Source: Methylomicrobium sp051061015 (lineage in GTDB: Bacteria; Pseudomonadota; Gammaproteobacteria; Methylococcales; Methylomonadaceae). Taken from it: a DNA stretch of 64,000 bases. The notes below the pieces were generated by a model. The model was not told the DNA's origin and ran no database searches. It was given only the letters and a program-made list of their open reading frames with translations. The stretch lies in assembly GCA_051061015.1 (NCBI GenBank), contig JBPFEG010000065.1, positions 1 through 64,000 of the forward strand, given 5' to 3'. Shown in pieces: positions 25,433 to 34,691 of this stretch; position 1 is the stretch's first letter, and every line of letters starts with the position of its first letter. Both the position numbers and the translations under genes were made by a program.

Positions 25433-26020
25433 ATGAACAAATGCAAATGGGCATTAAGCAGCCCACAAATGGAGAGCTATCACGACTCTGAATGGGGTGT
25501 GCCGATACATGATGATCGCCTGTTGTTTGAATTTCTGATATTGGAAGGCGCACAGGCCGGGCTGAGTTGGTCAACGATATTGAACAAGCGCAAAAATTAT
25601 CGGCAGGCTTTCGATTATTTCGATCCCGGAACCGTGGCCCGATATGACGAGCGAAAAATCGAACAACTGATGCAGAATCAAGGTATTATCAGAAACCGAC
25701 TAAAAATAGAAGCCGCAGTAACCAATGCCAAGGCTTTTTTGACTGTGCAGGAAGCCTTCGGCAGCTTCGACGAATATATCTGGCGTTTTGTGGATGGCGT
25801 GCCGGTTAACAATTGCTGGAAGCACCACGAAGAACTCCCGGCTTCAACGCGCCTCTCGGAAATCCTCAGCCGCGACCTGAAAAATCGCGGCTTCAAGTTT
25901 GTCGGCAGCACGATCTGCTATGCCCATATGCAGGCGACCGGAATGGTCAACGATCATACGGTCGATTGCTTCCGTCATGCCGAAATTACCAGCCATTATC
26001 ATTTGCCAGACAAGGAGTAA
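25433..26020 (+). CDS. tag: DNA-3-methyladenine glycosylase I
   Basis: 195 aa. Excises 3-methyladenine from alkylated DNA in base-excision repair. The zinc-snap residues are visible: Cys4 (MNKCKW), His17 (SYHDSEWG), and the C-terminal His and Cys in NDHTVDCFRH. The helix-hairpin-helix part has LEGAQAGLSWSTILNKR and GFKFVGSTICYAHMQATG. Constitutive Tag-type, not AlkA. gloA follows 6 bp later, so the two are cotranscribed, joining DNA-alkylation repair and aldehyde detoxification. Confidence 0.96.
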   Translation: MNKCKWALSSPQMESYHDSEWGVPIHDDRLLFEFLILEGAQAGLSWSTILNKRKNYRQAFDYFDPGTVARYDERKIEQLMQNQGIIRNRLKIEAAVTNAKAFLTVQEAFGSFDEYIWRFVDGVPVNNCWKHHEELPASTRLSEILSRDLKNRGFKFVGSTICYAHMQATGMVNDHTVDCFRHAEITSHYHLPDKE

Positions 26021-26026
26021 ATTGTT

Positions 26027-26467
26027 ATGCGTTTTTTACATACGATGATTCGGGTTCGCGATCTGGACGAGTCGCTCGATTTTTTCTGCAATAAATTGGG
26101 ACTGATCGAAGGCAAGCGCATGGACAGTGAGGCCGGAAGGTTTACGCTGGTTTATCTTCATGCGCCGAAAGATTCGGCGCAGGCGGAGACTCAGCACTCT
26201 CCCGAAATCGAACTTACCTATAACTGGGATCCCGAAGTCTACACCGGCGGGCGGAATTTCGGCCATTTGGCCTTTGAAGTCGACAATATTTACGAAACCT
26301 GCGCAAACCTGATGAACGCCGGCATCGTGATCAACCGGCCGCCGCGCGACGGTCATATGGCATTTATCCGCTCGCCGGACCAGATTTCAATCGAGCTTTT
26401 GCAGAAACACGGTCCGCTCCCGTTGCAGGAGCCCTGGGTTTCAATGTCAAATACCGGAAGCTGGTGA
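26027..26467 (+). CDS. gloA: Lactoylglutathione lyase (glyoxalase I)
   Basis: 146 aa. Isomerises the methylglyoxal-glutathione hemithioacetal to S-lactoylglutathione. Two beta-alpha-beta-beta-beta modules with metal ligands His5 (MRFLHTMIRV), Glu in EIELTYNW, His in FGHLAFEVDN and Glu in SIELLQK; these fit the Ni-dependent bacterial form. AAGGAGTAAATTGTTATG gives a good ribosome-binding site. The C-terminus is about 10 residues longer than in E. coli GloA. Confidence 0.94.
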   Translation: MRFLHTMIRVRDLDESLDFFCNKLGLIEGKRMDSEAGRFTLVYLHAPKDSAQAETQHSPEIELTYNWDPEVYTGGRNFGHLAFEVDNIYETCANLMNAGIVINRPPRDGHMAFIRSPDQISIELLQKHGPLPLQEPWVSMSNTGSW

Positions 26468-26522
26468 CGGGCGAGGGGAGATAATATTCTTTTTTAAAGA
26501 GGTTTATTCTTCCGCTTATATA

Positions 26523-26563
26523 GAAAGCCTTGGGGGATAATGGCGTCCCGCCGGGGCTTTTTT
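26523..26563 (+). terminator. Terminator of tag-gloA
   Basis: AAAGCC ... GGGGCTTTTTT with an internal GGG/CCC stem forms a GC-rich hairpin followed by T6, 60-95 bp after gloA. Confidence 0.55.
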
Positions 26564-26616
26564 GTATAAGGTGCATTATGCGAGGGCTTCCTTTTTCCTT
26601 ACTTTAGAACGCCCAT

Positions 26617-27360
26617 TTAGGGATTCAGATCTGGCAATGGTTGTGGTCCTGGCCACTTTCGTTCTGGCAAGAAGGTGGTTGCTTCTGTTAGGTGTTTCTC
26701 GGCCTGGCTCGCTGCATTATAGAAATGAAGCATTACTTCATCGCTGTAAAACAATGCCTGAAAGTCATGATAATTCTGGCCTGTGATGTTTAAGTTTTTT
26801 ATGATGCCTACATCGTACAAACGTTGCGAGGGCTGTTTTAAAATATTCCCATCTAAGGTACCAATATGGGCCCAAGACTCGTCAACTTCAAATTTCATAT
26901 ACAAGTTTCGGCCGTGTGCAAAGATGTTTCGGAGTGTCGTTAGCGCCTTTATATCTTGCTCCAAGTCGTTGCCGATGATTTTTCCTATCGAAGCTCCAAA
27001 CAATTTTACATATAACTCAGACAACTTTGCATACGGTGCTGAGTTAACTTCACTTATTAGAGTGCTGGCTAGATTTTTTATCGATTTTACCACGGGTTCG
27101 ATTGGGCAAGTGTGTGTAATGTCGCCGTCTCTATAGTTCATTGGGGGCAGTTGCTCCCAATCTATTGCGATGTTTATGAAGTGAATGCGTTGCTTTAATA
27201 TATCTGCTATGACTTCCTCAATATGGCCGCAGATGGTGAGGTAAAAGAACTGCGTAAATCCTCGCCGCTCATAATCAAGTAATTTGTGGCGATCCTCCCA
27301 TGCTTTGGCCAGGAATGCTTTGCCATATACGCCCGAAGAAATTGATAACATTGCTGCCAT
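26617..27360 (-). CDS. Hypothetical protein with a HEPN-like R-x4-H motif
   Basis: 247 aa, all-helical by composition, no signal peptide or membrane span. An amphipathic helix LEQDIKALTTLRNIFAHGRN carries R-N-I-F-A-H, the R-x4-6-H signature of HEPN-superfamily domains, many of which are RNases or toxin/antiphage components (MAE_28990/RiboL-PSP-like). It is not paired with a MNT nucleotidyltransferase. Its base composition is more AT-rich than its neighbours', and the 475-bp AT-rich gap upstream suggests an acquired gene. The HEPN label is inferred from the motif only. Confidence 0.5.
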   Translation of the reverse strand: MAAMLSISSGVYGKAFLAKAWEDRHKLLDYERRGFTQFFYLTICGHIEEVIADILKQRIHFINIAIDWEQLPPMNYRDGDITHTCPIEPVVKSIKNLASTLISEVNSAPYAKLSELYVKLFGASIGKIIGNDLEQDIKALTTLRNIFAHGRNLYMKFEVDESWAHIGTLDGNILKQPSQRLYDVGIIKNLNITGQNYHDFQALFYSDEVMLHFYNAASQAEKHLTEATTFLPERKWPGPQPLPDLNP

Positions 27361-27835
27361 AAATATTTATTATTTGGATATGGGTAACAGACAAATCGTG
27401 CCTGACAAACAGCTTTTGATTTGCTGCGGTTGGTCAAAACTCATTTTATTTACAAACTCACAAATCGCAAATTATTTATTTATTCATGATTTAGGATTTG
27501 TCTGTAAATATTACAAATATTTTTTGTGATTTTGGATTAATGATCGATTGTTTCCGCGGCTAAATAGCTTTTTACATGATCCCATTCCTGCGGGTCATGT
27601 TCTATCTATCGAATTAGCACACATGCTTATATGACTTCGCATAATGTATATTATGTTAAATTGTATATTATTCTCAACTATGCTCACTCAGGCTGAAGCT
27701 TTTTCTATCTACACTGACTTTTGAACCGTACAGCCACAAGCTATACAAAAAAGCCTCTATAAGCGAGTTACCGAACATAACTGGACAGTATTCGGGAAGT
27801 AAAATATAGATCGATTAACACACAGGAGGTATGGC
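27361..27835. other. AT-rich intergenic region with a 16-bp dyad
   Basis: No gene is supported. At 27640-27655 CATAAT-GTAT-ATTATG forms an interrupted palindrome, with a partial repeat TGTATATTAT just after it. It is about 180 bp upstream of the metallothionein start and could be a metal-sensor operator, though it does not match the SmtB/ArsR consensus well. Confidence 0.3.
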
Positions 27836-28021
27836 ATGACAACCGCAGAGAATTACCCGTCAGACAAAAACACATCTGTTAAATGTGCCCACCCAGGTTG
27901 TCATTGTTCTGTGCGGCCTGGTCAGAAATTTTGCAGCGACTATTGCGAAAACATAATCGGCGCCGATACCTGCAATTGCGGGCATCCAGAATGCAAAAGC
28001 CCTCCAGAGGAAAATACCTGA
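27836..28021 (+). CDS. Bacterial metallothionein (SmtA/BmtA family)
   Basis: 61 aa with 9 Cys: KCAHPGCHCSV, then GQKFCSDYCEN, then DTCNCGHPECK. This is the order of the cyanobacterial/pseudomonad metallothionein family, in which Cys plus His bind a Zn4 or Cd cluster. It sequesters Zn, Cd or Cu in the cytoplasm. The ribosome-binding site AGGAGGT lies seven bases before the ATG, predicting strong translation. The dispersed Lys/Pro/Glu tail is normal. It is monocistronic, with a terminator at 28198. Confidence 0.9.
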   Translation: MTTAENYPSDKNTSVKCAHPGCHCSVRPGQKFCSDYCENIIGADTCNCGHPECKSPPEENT

Positions 28022-28197
28022 AATTGACTCCGTTCCCCGAAAAGTGGCGCATGTCTATGTTTATGCCGCTTTGATCTTCCAAATGCACTTTGTATGGGAT
28101 CCGATCATTTCATACCGGTCGGAGAGCAAATGCCCTCCCCCGCAGACACGAACCGGAATCCTTACCGGTAGCATTTAAAATTGCGGAGGAATAAATA

Positions 28198-28231
28198 ACC
28201 GTTCCCACAAAACGCAGGAACGGTGTTTTTT
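28198..28231. terminator. Bidirectional terminator
   Basis: ACCGTTCC (28198-28205) pairs with GGAACGGT (28217-28224) and is followed by GTTTTTT on plus; the minus side reads TTATTTATT. It serves metallothionein (plus) and the convergent hydrolase (minus). Confidence 0.75.
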
Positions 28232-28233
28232 GA

Positions 28234-29475
28234 TCAATCCACGGTTTCCGTCCAGAGGCATCTATCCAGGATGAGCTTGTCGGAATTTTGGTTGCCGATG
28301 CCTTTGGCGATCAATGCAATTACGCGGTCATCGGTATCATAGCCGATATGCGCGTCCAGCGGATTCGCCAGTTTGCCGAAACCGAAAGCATCGAAAATGG
28401 TCGCTACGTTGATATTGATATTGGTTACTTCAACGCAAAGCCTCGAATCCAGGTATTTTTCGACAAAACCGTGCGGAATCGCATAGCTCAATAGATCGTT
28501 TGGATCGCTGAATGCAATGATCGAGGTTCTACTCAACATGCGCTCTTGATATTTTTCGCCTGTCGGTTCGCAATAAGCCGGCTTTTGATTCGCGATATCG
28601 GGTAATTTCCGGCCTAACTGCAACATAGGCAATTGATTGGACATCATGTAAATCGGAATTTCCTTACGTTTCAAGGCTTCCCTGAAACCGGGGTCACGCT
28701 CATCGATTAAGGTAGCAATGCGCTGCATGCCGTCAATCGTAATTCGACTGCCCAAGCTGTGCGAGATGATCGCGAATTCATCATGACGAACATTCGCAGC
28801 CAGGCTGCTGTCATTCAAGGAACACGACTGCGTCACATCATCCGGCAGATCGTTCCAGCCACTACGGGCCATCCAGCAAAATGCCTGCGCGAACGACACC
28901 AGAATGTCCTCCCTGCTGTCTCCCAGATAAATGATCGGATCGGGCCCGGTGTCGTTCGAAAACTTCTTCATCAGATCGTTGATTTTCGCGCGCCGGAATG
29001 AATACTCGCCGGAGTTATCATAGGCCAGCACTTCTTTTTGCGGTGCGGTGATCTTCGACCAGGTCAGTTCGTAGAACAGCAATTCATTTTTTCTGTCCCT
29101 GCTGAGCAAGCGGTTGATTCGCAAATTACCCAGATTCTTGCTCTGATCGCCGCGATTGGTCAGCGTGATATTTTTCGGATGAGAAGACTGAAGCGTTAAG
29201 TCCAGTTTTTGAGCCAGCTTCTCCAAAAACTGAGTCGAATAGCCCGGCAAATGATCGCCAACCCCATGCACCATCAACACTTTCATTTTTCCCTTCGGAT
29301 TGTTCAGATAAGGTGTCAATCCGCCAAACGGCTTTCCCCATATTTCACAGATCCGGGTATCGGCTGTCTCCTGTTTTTCCATATAAGCCTCGACCATGCC
29401 CTTCCCTAAACTGGAACAGCTACTCAATAGTATGGCGAGGTAAGGCAAAATGAGGATGTTAAATAAACGTTTCAT
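28234..29475 (-). CDS. Lipoprotein alpha/beta hydrolase, paralogue A
   Basis: 413 aa. Signal peptide and lipobox LLSSC, then SSLGKGMVEAYMEKQE, which is shared with the 47798-49099 protein. VLMVHGVGDHLPGY is the first strand and oxyanion turn; the nucleophile elbow is AIISHSLGSRITIDGMQRIA (S-H-S-L-G, Ser). Late His candidates include NPLDAHIGYDTDDRVIALIA. It is probably an envelope-anchored lipase or esterase of unknown substrate. It is divergent from the TolC-family gene. The pair (A here, B at 47.8 kb) is about 19 kb apart and shares most of its length. Confidence 0.7.
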   Translation of the reverse strand: MKRLFNILILPYLAILLSSCSSLGKGMVEAYMEKQETADTRICEIWGKPFGGLTPYLNNPKGKMKVLMVHGVGDHLPGYSTQFLEKLAQKLDLTLQSSHPKNITLTNRGDQSKNLGNLRINRLLSRDRKNELLFYELTWSKITAPQKEVLAYDNSGEYSFRRAKINDLMKKFSNDTGPDPIIYLGDSREDILVSFAQAFCWMARSGWNDLPDDVTQSCSLNDSSLAANVRHDEFAIISHSLGSRITIDGMQRIATLIDERDPGFREALKRKEIPIYMMSNQLPMLQLGRKLPDIANQKPAYCEPTGEKYQERMLSRTSIIAFSDPNDLLSYAIPHGFVEKYLDSRLCVEVTNININVATIFDAFGFGKLANPLDAHIGYDTDDRVIALIAKGIGNQNSDKLILDRCLWTETVD

Positions 29476-29563
29476 CGGTTATATTTGGTGGAGATAAATC
29501 GTAAAATATTATCACTTAGCCCATAAAATTGGTACGGAACTCAACTTTTGAGCATTGAGGATT

Positions 29564-30958
29564 ATGATCAGGCGCTTCGCTAAGCAAATTAAAGGGATTT
29601 TTATACTTTCCCTGTTCGAAATAAGTCCTCTTAAAGCTGAAAACCTATCCGAAATTTTCGATCTTGCCCTGCAAAACGATCCCAATCTAAAAAAAATGGA
29701 GGCCGAAAGGTTGGCGCGAGGCGAATCGAAAGACCAAAGTCTCGCCCGTTTTTTTCCGGTAATAACAGCGACAGGAAAATCGAGTAAAGAATATCTGCAC
29801 AATAAAAAAGCAACAAATACTACACTAACTTCAGGAATTCCGACCTTCAATTTAGCCGGTAATTTGGTCAATCAGGATTTTTGGAGACACACATTTGATT
29901 TGAATATTACTCAACCTGTATTTCATTGGGATCACTGGATTCAATTGAGCCAATCCGATAATGTGATCGCGCAAGCCGAAGCCAATTATGAAGCCGAAAT
30001 ACAGAACCTGATGCTAAAAACGACAGACGCTTATTTTAATGTGTTGTCGGCGCGAGATAATCTGGAATTTACCATGGCTGAGAAAGATGCGATCGCGCGT
30101 CAGCTTGAACAAGCCAGACAGCGATTCGAAGTCGGCATCGTTGCTATTACCGATGTAAATGAGGCGCAGGCCGCGTTCGATCAGGCCTATGCCAACGAAA
30201 TTGAGGCTGCCAACCTGCTCGACAACAGGAATGAAGCGCTTAAGGAAATCATCGGCGAGCAGAATGTAGTGCTCGATCTCTTGGGTGAGCAGTTACCCCT
30301 CAAAAAGCCAGAACCAACCGATATCACAAAATGGAGCGATACCGCCGAGTTGAATAATTTCAGCGTGATTGCCGCTTACAATCAGGCCGAAGCGGCGCGC
30401 AAAACGATCGAGATCCAGCGCAGCGGCCATTTACCGCAATTAGACATTGTGGCTTCTTACGGGGCTTCGGATGTAAACAGCAGCTTCGGTTTCCGAGGCG
30501 ATACACAGAGCGTCGGTATGCAATTAAATGTGCCTTTATTTGAAGGGGGCGCCGTCAATTCCAGAACACGAGAGGCGCAGTATGAATATCAGGCAGCCAG
30601 GGAAGAGTTGGTTGCAGTCAAGCGTTCGATCAAGAAGCAGGTTAAAGATGCCTACCGCGGCGTGGTCAGCAGCATTAGTCGCGTAGAGGCGTTAAAAGCC
30701 GCGGTCGCTTCTACGGAAACCTCATTCGAAGCATCCGAAGCAGGACTTGAAGTCGGTACGCGCAATATGGTCGAAGTATTGCTCGAACAAAGGAATCTGT
30801 TCCGGGCTCGTCGTGAATTTGCCAGGGCGCGCTATGATTACTTGATCAATAGCATCAAATTAAAACAACTGGCCAGCAATCTGAGCCGTGCAGACCTCGA
30901 ACAGATCAGCCGATTGTTGCTGGACGTCGCTGAAACCCAGGAAAAGCCAGTTCCTTAA
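29564..30958 (+). CDS. TolC-family outer membrane channel protein
   Basis: ATG 29564 (TGAGG six bases upstream) gives 464 aa; a TTG at 29555 adds three residues. The signal peptide ends near LKAEN. Two OEP repeats follow (LSEIFDLALQNDPNLKKM and LNNFSVIAAYNQAEAARKTI), each with the long coiled-coil helices of the periplasmic tunnel (LEQARQRFEVGIVAITDV, ASEAGLEVGTRNMVEVL) and the barrel strand pair. It is the exit duct for type I secretion or RND/ABC efflux. No adaptor or ATPase is beside it. An RTX-repeat protein exists at 39.6 kb, but that one has its own Sec signal. Confidence 0.9.
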   Translation: MIRRFAKQIKGIFILSLFEISPLKAENLSEIFDLALQNDPNLKKMEAERLARGESKDQSLARFFPVITATGKSSKEYLHNKKATNTTLTSGIPTFNLAGNLVNQDFWRHTFDLNITQPVFHWDHWIQLSQSDNVIAQAEANYEAEIQNLMLKTTDAYFNVLSARDNLEFTMAEKDAIARQLEQARQRFEVGIVAITDVNEAQAAFDQAYANEIEAANLLDNRNEALKEIIGEQNVVLDLLGEQLPLKKPEPTDITKWSDTAELNNFSVIAAYNQAEAARKTIEIQRSGHLPQLDIVASYGASDVNSSFGFRGDTQSVGMQLNVPLFEGGAVNSRTREAQYEYQAAREELVAVKRSIKKQVKDAYRGVVSSISRVEALKAAVASTETSFEASEAGLEVGTRNMVEVLLEQRNLFRARREFARARYDYLINSIKLKQLASNLSRADLEQISRLLLDVAETQEKPVP

Positions 30959-30966
30959 TAAAATCA

Positions 30967-31992
30967 TCATGAGATCTGTAATACTTTCGCGCCGCGAATC
31001 CTGCCCGTCTTCAATTCGATCAATGCTTGATTTGCCTCTTCCAATGGATATAACTGAATCTCTGGCTTCAGTCGCATAGCCGCCGCGAGTTCCAGAAACT
31101 CGGTCACATCGCGCCGTGTAATGTTGGCGACACTTTTGATCTCTTTCTCACGCCACAAGTGCTCGGAATAATCCAGCTCAAGCAGATTTTGTTTGTCGTC
31201 CTCCTTACGAATCGCATTGATCACCAGTCGCCCTCCGGCTTCGAGATTCGCCAGCGCATGAACGATAGGACCCCAAACCGGGGTGGTATCGATGATCGCA
31301 TCCAATTTGTGCGGGATGGCTTGACCGCTTTCCCCCGCCCATACAGCGCCCAGTTGGAGCGCAAAGCGCCGTTCTTCGACGCTGCGTGCAAATACATATA
31401 TCTTGCTTTGAGGAAACTTGTAGCGCGCCATCTTCAGCACCAGATGGCCCGAGGCACCAAAGCCGGTCAGTCCGAGCCGCTCGCCATTTTTAATACCGGT
31501 CAAACGCAACGAGCGGTAGCCTATCGCGCCAGCGCATAACAGGGGCGCCGCTTGTACGTCGCTAAATGCCTGAGGTATCGGATACACGAATTGACTAGGC
31601 GCGGTCATATATTCGGCATAGCCGCCGTTCGCGTCGCGTCCGGTTGCGCAGAACTCGGGACACAAATTTTCATCGCCAGCTAAGCAAAACCTACATTCCC
31701 CGCAGGCGGAAAAAATCCATGCCACCCCTACTCTATCTTCCAGGCTAAAAGCAGTGACTTGTTTGCCGACAGCCGCGATGTGTCCAATAACCTGATGACC
31801 AGGTATCACCGGCAAACTCGGCGGCGGCGTTCTTCCTTCGATTTCATCAAGCTCGGTGTGACACACCCCGCAGACAGAAACCTTGATCAATACGTCCCGA
31901 TCACCCGGAACCGGAACCGGCAGATCAACCAGAGCCAGCGGATGCGGATTATCGGCCAGTTTTCCGGTATGGGACAAAACCATTGCTTTCAT
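30967..31992 (-). CDS. Zinc-dependent alcohol dehydrogenase (AdhA-like)
   Basis: ATG 31992 (MKAMVLSHTGKL) gives 341 aa; upstream codons to 32112 have no homology and overlap hsp20. Medium-chain NAD(P)-dependent alcohol dehydrogenase. Catalytic Zn ligands are Cys41 (VCGVCHTELD) and His in IPGHQVIGH; the structural-zinc loop is ACGECRFCLAGDENLC. The Rossmann site is LGLTGFGASGHLVLKMA, a variant with G-F-G-A-S-G. It oxidises alcohols or reduces aldehydes in the cytoplasm. It follows the second Hsp20 by 67 bp and may be cotranscribed with it. Confidence 0.9.
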   Translation of the reverse strand: MKAMVLSHTGKLADNPHPLALVDLPVPVPGDRDVLIKVSVCGVCHTELDEIEGRTPPPSLPVIPGHQVIGHIAAVGKQVTAFSLEDRVGVAWIFSACGECRFCLAGDENLCPEFCATGRDANGGYAEYMTAPSQFVYPIPQAFSDVQAAPLLCAGAIGYRSLRLTGIKNGERLGLTGFGASGHLVLKMARYKFPQSKIYVFARSVEERRFALQLGAVWAGESGQAIPHKLDAIIDTTPVWGPIVHALANLEAGGRLVINAIRKEDDKQNLLELDYSEHLWREKEIKSVANITRRDVTEFLELAAAMRLKPEIQLYPLEEANQALIELKTGRIRGAKVLQIS

Positions 31993-32059
31993 GACCGATG
32001 ATGTCCGTAGAGGGTTAGCGGTGCAGGCGGACGGCCGAAGCCGTCCGCGTCTTTCGCGA

Positions 32060-32572
32060 TCAATGGATTTCGATACTCTTCCGCTGGGACTTTTCCAGCT
32101 TGGGTAATACAATCTCGAGGATACCGTCCTTAAATGAAGCCTTGGCTTTATCCGAATCGACCTGTGCCGGCAGCGTCAAGGTCCGTTGAAATTCACCGCA
32201 GCTGATCTCGCGCCTGTAATATTCGCCTTCTTCCTTTTTTTCTTCCTTTTTGGTGGACGACTTGATCGTGACCATTTGGTTGGTCAACGTCACATCGAGA
32301 TCTTCTTTTTTGACGCCCGGCAACGCCGCATGAATTTTGACTTCATTATCGTTCTCGATAATATCGACCTTCGGCATGTCCATGACTGAAGGAAAATTCA
32401 TTGTCGACAATCTTGGAAATTTGACGTCGAAAGGATTCAGCCAGCGGCGCGAAAGCATATCCTCAAACCAGCGATCCAAATCCTCAAAAGCCATCAAGCC
32501 GCGCCCAGTTTCAGTCTCGGAACCCTTGCTGACAACGTCCTTGTTCTCTTGGTTTTTTTTTGTTTCTTTCAT
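32060..32572 (-). CDS. Small heat-shock protein, Hsp20 family (second copy)
   Basis: 170 aa. N-terminal low-complexity KETKKNQENKDVVSKGSETE, then FEDLDRWFEDMLSRRWLNPF. The alpha-crystallin domain has MPKVDIIENDNEVKIHAALP, KKEDLDVTLTNQMVTIKSST and a CGEFQRTLTLP strand, and the terminal KLEKSQRKSIEIH is typical. It is more distant from the 20.7 kb Hsp20 than a recent duplicate would be. No CTTGAAA-type sigma-32 box is seen in the 144 bp upstream, so its control may differ. Confidence 0.92.
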   Translation of the reverse strand: MKETKKNQENKDVVSKGSETETGRGLMAFEDLDRWFEDMLSRRWLNPFDVKFPRLSTMNFPSVMDMPKVDIIENDNEVKIHAALPGVKKEDLDVTLTNQMVTIKSSTKKEEKKEEGEYYRREISCGEFQRTLTLPAQVDSDKAKASFKDGILEIVLPKLEKSQRKSIEIH

Positions 32573-32716
32573 ATTCGTTACTCCATGCTCAAGTCATGAA
32601 CCCACAGGTTCGAAAAAAGCCGTCGGTCAGTCCTGTAAAAACCGATGGACAGCCTGTTTTTATACCCGGTAAAGTAACTTATTCCGGATAACAATAACAT
32701 TGGTAAAAATACCTAA

Positions 32717-34297
32717 ATGCCTTTGATGAATACCGAGCCCACTCTGCTGAATCCAGAATCTAACCTGATCCAGGGTTTAATGTCGGCTGCGGCTTATCCG
32801 CATCCCATTGCCGATATGCGATTAATTGAAACGCATATTTCCTGGGTATTATTGACCGGCAAATATGCCTATAAGATCAAAAAACCGGTCGATTTCGGCT
32901 TTCTGGATTTTTCGACGCTGGACAAGCGTCGTCATTACTGCGAAGAAGAAATACGTCTTAACCGGCGGTTGGCGGCGGACTGGTATCTCGATGTCGTGCC
33001 GATTACCGGCTCTTATAACCAGCCCAGCATGGGCGGAAAAAACGGCAGCGCTATCGAATATGCGGTAAAAATGCGGCAGTTTCCGACTGCGATGACTGTA
33101 AAAGACCGGGTTAAATCCGGCAGTTTCGGGGTCATGGAAATCGATCGGATTACCGATCTGCTCGCAGACTTTCATGCAAGCATCGCTAGAGCCTCCGACA
33201 ACTCCCCGTATGGGAATAGTGCGGGCATCCGGCACTGGTTTGATGAAAACTATAATCATATACGGCCCCGATTACGGGACTCTAAGCGGATCAGCCAGCT
33301 GCAAGCGATAGAAGACTGGGGACAGGCGGAATGGCAATCGAAAGCCGAACTGATGGAGCAACGCAAAGGCGCCGGTTTCGTGCGCGAATGCCATGGCGAC
33401 ATGCATCTCGGGAACATGACGTGCGTCGACGGCGAAATCATTCTATTCGATTGTATCGAATTCAATCCGATGCTGCGCTGGATCGACGTGATCAGCGAAG
33501 TGGCCTTTTTAATGATCGATTTGCTGCATTTCAAACTCGACACCTGGGCCTTCCGTTTTCTGAACCGGTATCTGCAGCGTACCGGCGATTATCAGGGCAT
33601 GGCGCTGTTGCGCTATTACCTCGTCTATCGCGCCCTGGTACTGGCGAAAGTCAGCCTGCTGCGTGCCGAACAACAGCTAGACTCCGCCCTGCGCGAACAG
33701 AATCTCGTCGAGTACGGAGTTTATGCGGATCTGGCCGAGCGCTTTACCCAAACGCCCTGCCCCATGCTGTTGATCACGCATGGATTTTCCGGCTCGGGCA
33801 AATCCTATTATGCCGAACGTCTTGCCGAACGGATCGACGCCTTGCAGATACGCTCGGATATCGAACGCAAGCGGCTTTATGGATTTAGTGCGGACCAGAA
33901 CACCGGCAGTGCGACCAACGAGGGTATCTATAACAAAGATGCGACAAAGAAAACCTATGAGCGGCTCGCGTCCGAGTCCCAAACCGTACTTAACTCCGGT
34001 TTTTCGGTGATCGTCGATGCCACCTTTTTGAAAAAAGCACAACGCGAACAATTCCGGCAATTGGCAGCCCAGTGCGGTGTTCAATTCCGGATACTGGATT
34101 TTCAGGTTGCCGATCCTGTGCTGAAAGAACGCATTTTAAAGCGGCAGCATCAGGATGCTTCCGAAGCGACGATAGACGTGCTGTATCGCCAGCAGCAAAC
34201 AGCCGAGCCGTTAGGCCCTGCAGAACAGAGCCACACCCTAACGATCGATTCCACCAACGATCAGGCGATGGCCCTGATACTGGCTCAACTGGCATAG
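32717..34297 (+). CDS. Bifunctional aminoglycoside-phosphotransferase-like / AAA ATPase-kinase protein
   Basis: 526 aa. Residues 1-330 resemble a phosphotransferase (APH/choline-kinase fold) with the catalytic loop RECHGDMHLGNM (about 226-236) and the metal Asp in ILFDCIEFNPML. From about 350 a P-loop kinase domain begins: LLITHGFSGSGKSYYAERLAE (Walker A about 355-362), then VIVDATFLKKAQREQFRQLA. This fusion is a known but uncharacterised bacterial family; neither the phosphoacceptor nor any role in antibiotic resistance is established. It is monocistronic, divergent from hsp20. Confidence 0.8.
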   Translation: MPLMNTEPTLLNPESNLIQGLMSAAAYPHPIADMRLIETHISWVLLTGKYAYKIKKPVDFGFLDFSTLDKRRHYCEEEIRLNRRLAADWYLDVVPITGSYNQPSMGGKNGSAIEYAVKMRQFPTAMTVKDRVKSGSFGVMEIDRITDLLADFHASIARASDNSPYGNSAGIRHWFDENYNHIRPRLRDSKRISQLQAIEDWGQAEWQSKAELMEQRKGAGFVRECHGDMHLGNMTCVDGEIILFDCIEFNPMLRWIDVISEVAFLMIDLLHFKLDTWAFRFLNRYLQRTGDYQGMALLRYYLVYRALVLAKVSLLRAEQQLDSALREQNLVEYGVYADLAERFTQTPCPMLLITHGFSGSGKSYYAERLAERIDALQIRSDIERKRLYGFSADQNTGSATNEGIYNKDATKKTYERLASESQTVLNSGFSVIVDATFLKKAQREQFRQLAAQCGVQFRILDFQVADPVLKERILKRQHQDASEATIDVLYRQQQTAEPLGPAEQSHTLTIDSTNDQAMALILAQLA

Positions 34298-34431
34298 AGT
34301 GCGGAGGTTCATCTATCCGAAAATGCTAACCCATGATTTTTAATCCCATATAAATTAATAGCTTATATTATTTTATCGTATTTAAGAAAAACTTCACCCA
34401 TTAAAGACCAGCCAATGCTACCGCTATTGGT

Positions 34432-34462
34432 TTGATCCGTGTAAGATTAAATCGCATACAAT
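34432..34462 (+). promoter_or_regulatory. Weak promoter candidate of the oxidase operon
   Basis: TTGATC (34432-34437), a 19-bp spacer and TACAAT (34457-34462) lie 67 bp before the subunit IIa start. The spacer is long, so the call is tentative. Confidence 0.3.
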
Positions 34463-34528
34463 CCGTGTTGTTAATGGATCCCTTTACAACCGGTCTGAGT
34501 CCTTCCCATCCTCTTGAGGCAGCATGTG

Positions 34529-34681
34529 ATGAGCAACTTAAGCGAAGAAGAGCGGCAAAAAATTCTGACAAGTTCCCCGGTCGGTACCTGGGCTTTGTTG
34601 CTGATCGTCGGCGGCGCGATGACGCTGGCCTGGCTATTCATCTATTACGGGGTGTTTATGCCGCGTGGACCGATCGGCTAA
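34529..34681 (+). CDS. ba3-type cytochrome oxidase small subunit (IIa-like)
   Basis: 50 aa: MSNLSEEERQKILTSSPVGT, then one transmembrane helix (WALLLIVGGAMTLAWLFIYY) and a short end. It has the size and topology of the single-helix subunit IIa of ba3 oxidases. It starts the operon subunit IIa - II - I - diheme cytochrome, 10 bp before subunit II. The small size makes homology weak; context gives the assignment. Confidence 0.7.
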   Translation: MSNLSEEERQKILTSSPVGTWALLLIVGGAMTLAWLFIYYGVFMPRGPIG

Positions 34682-34691
34682 GGGGTTAAAC

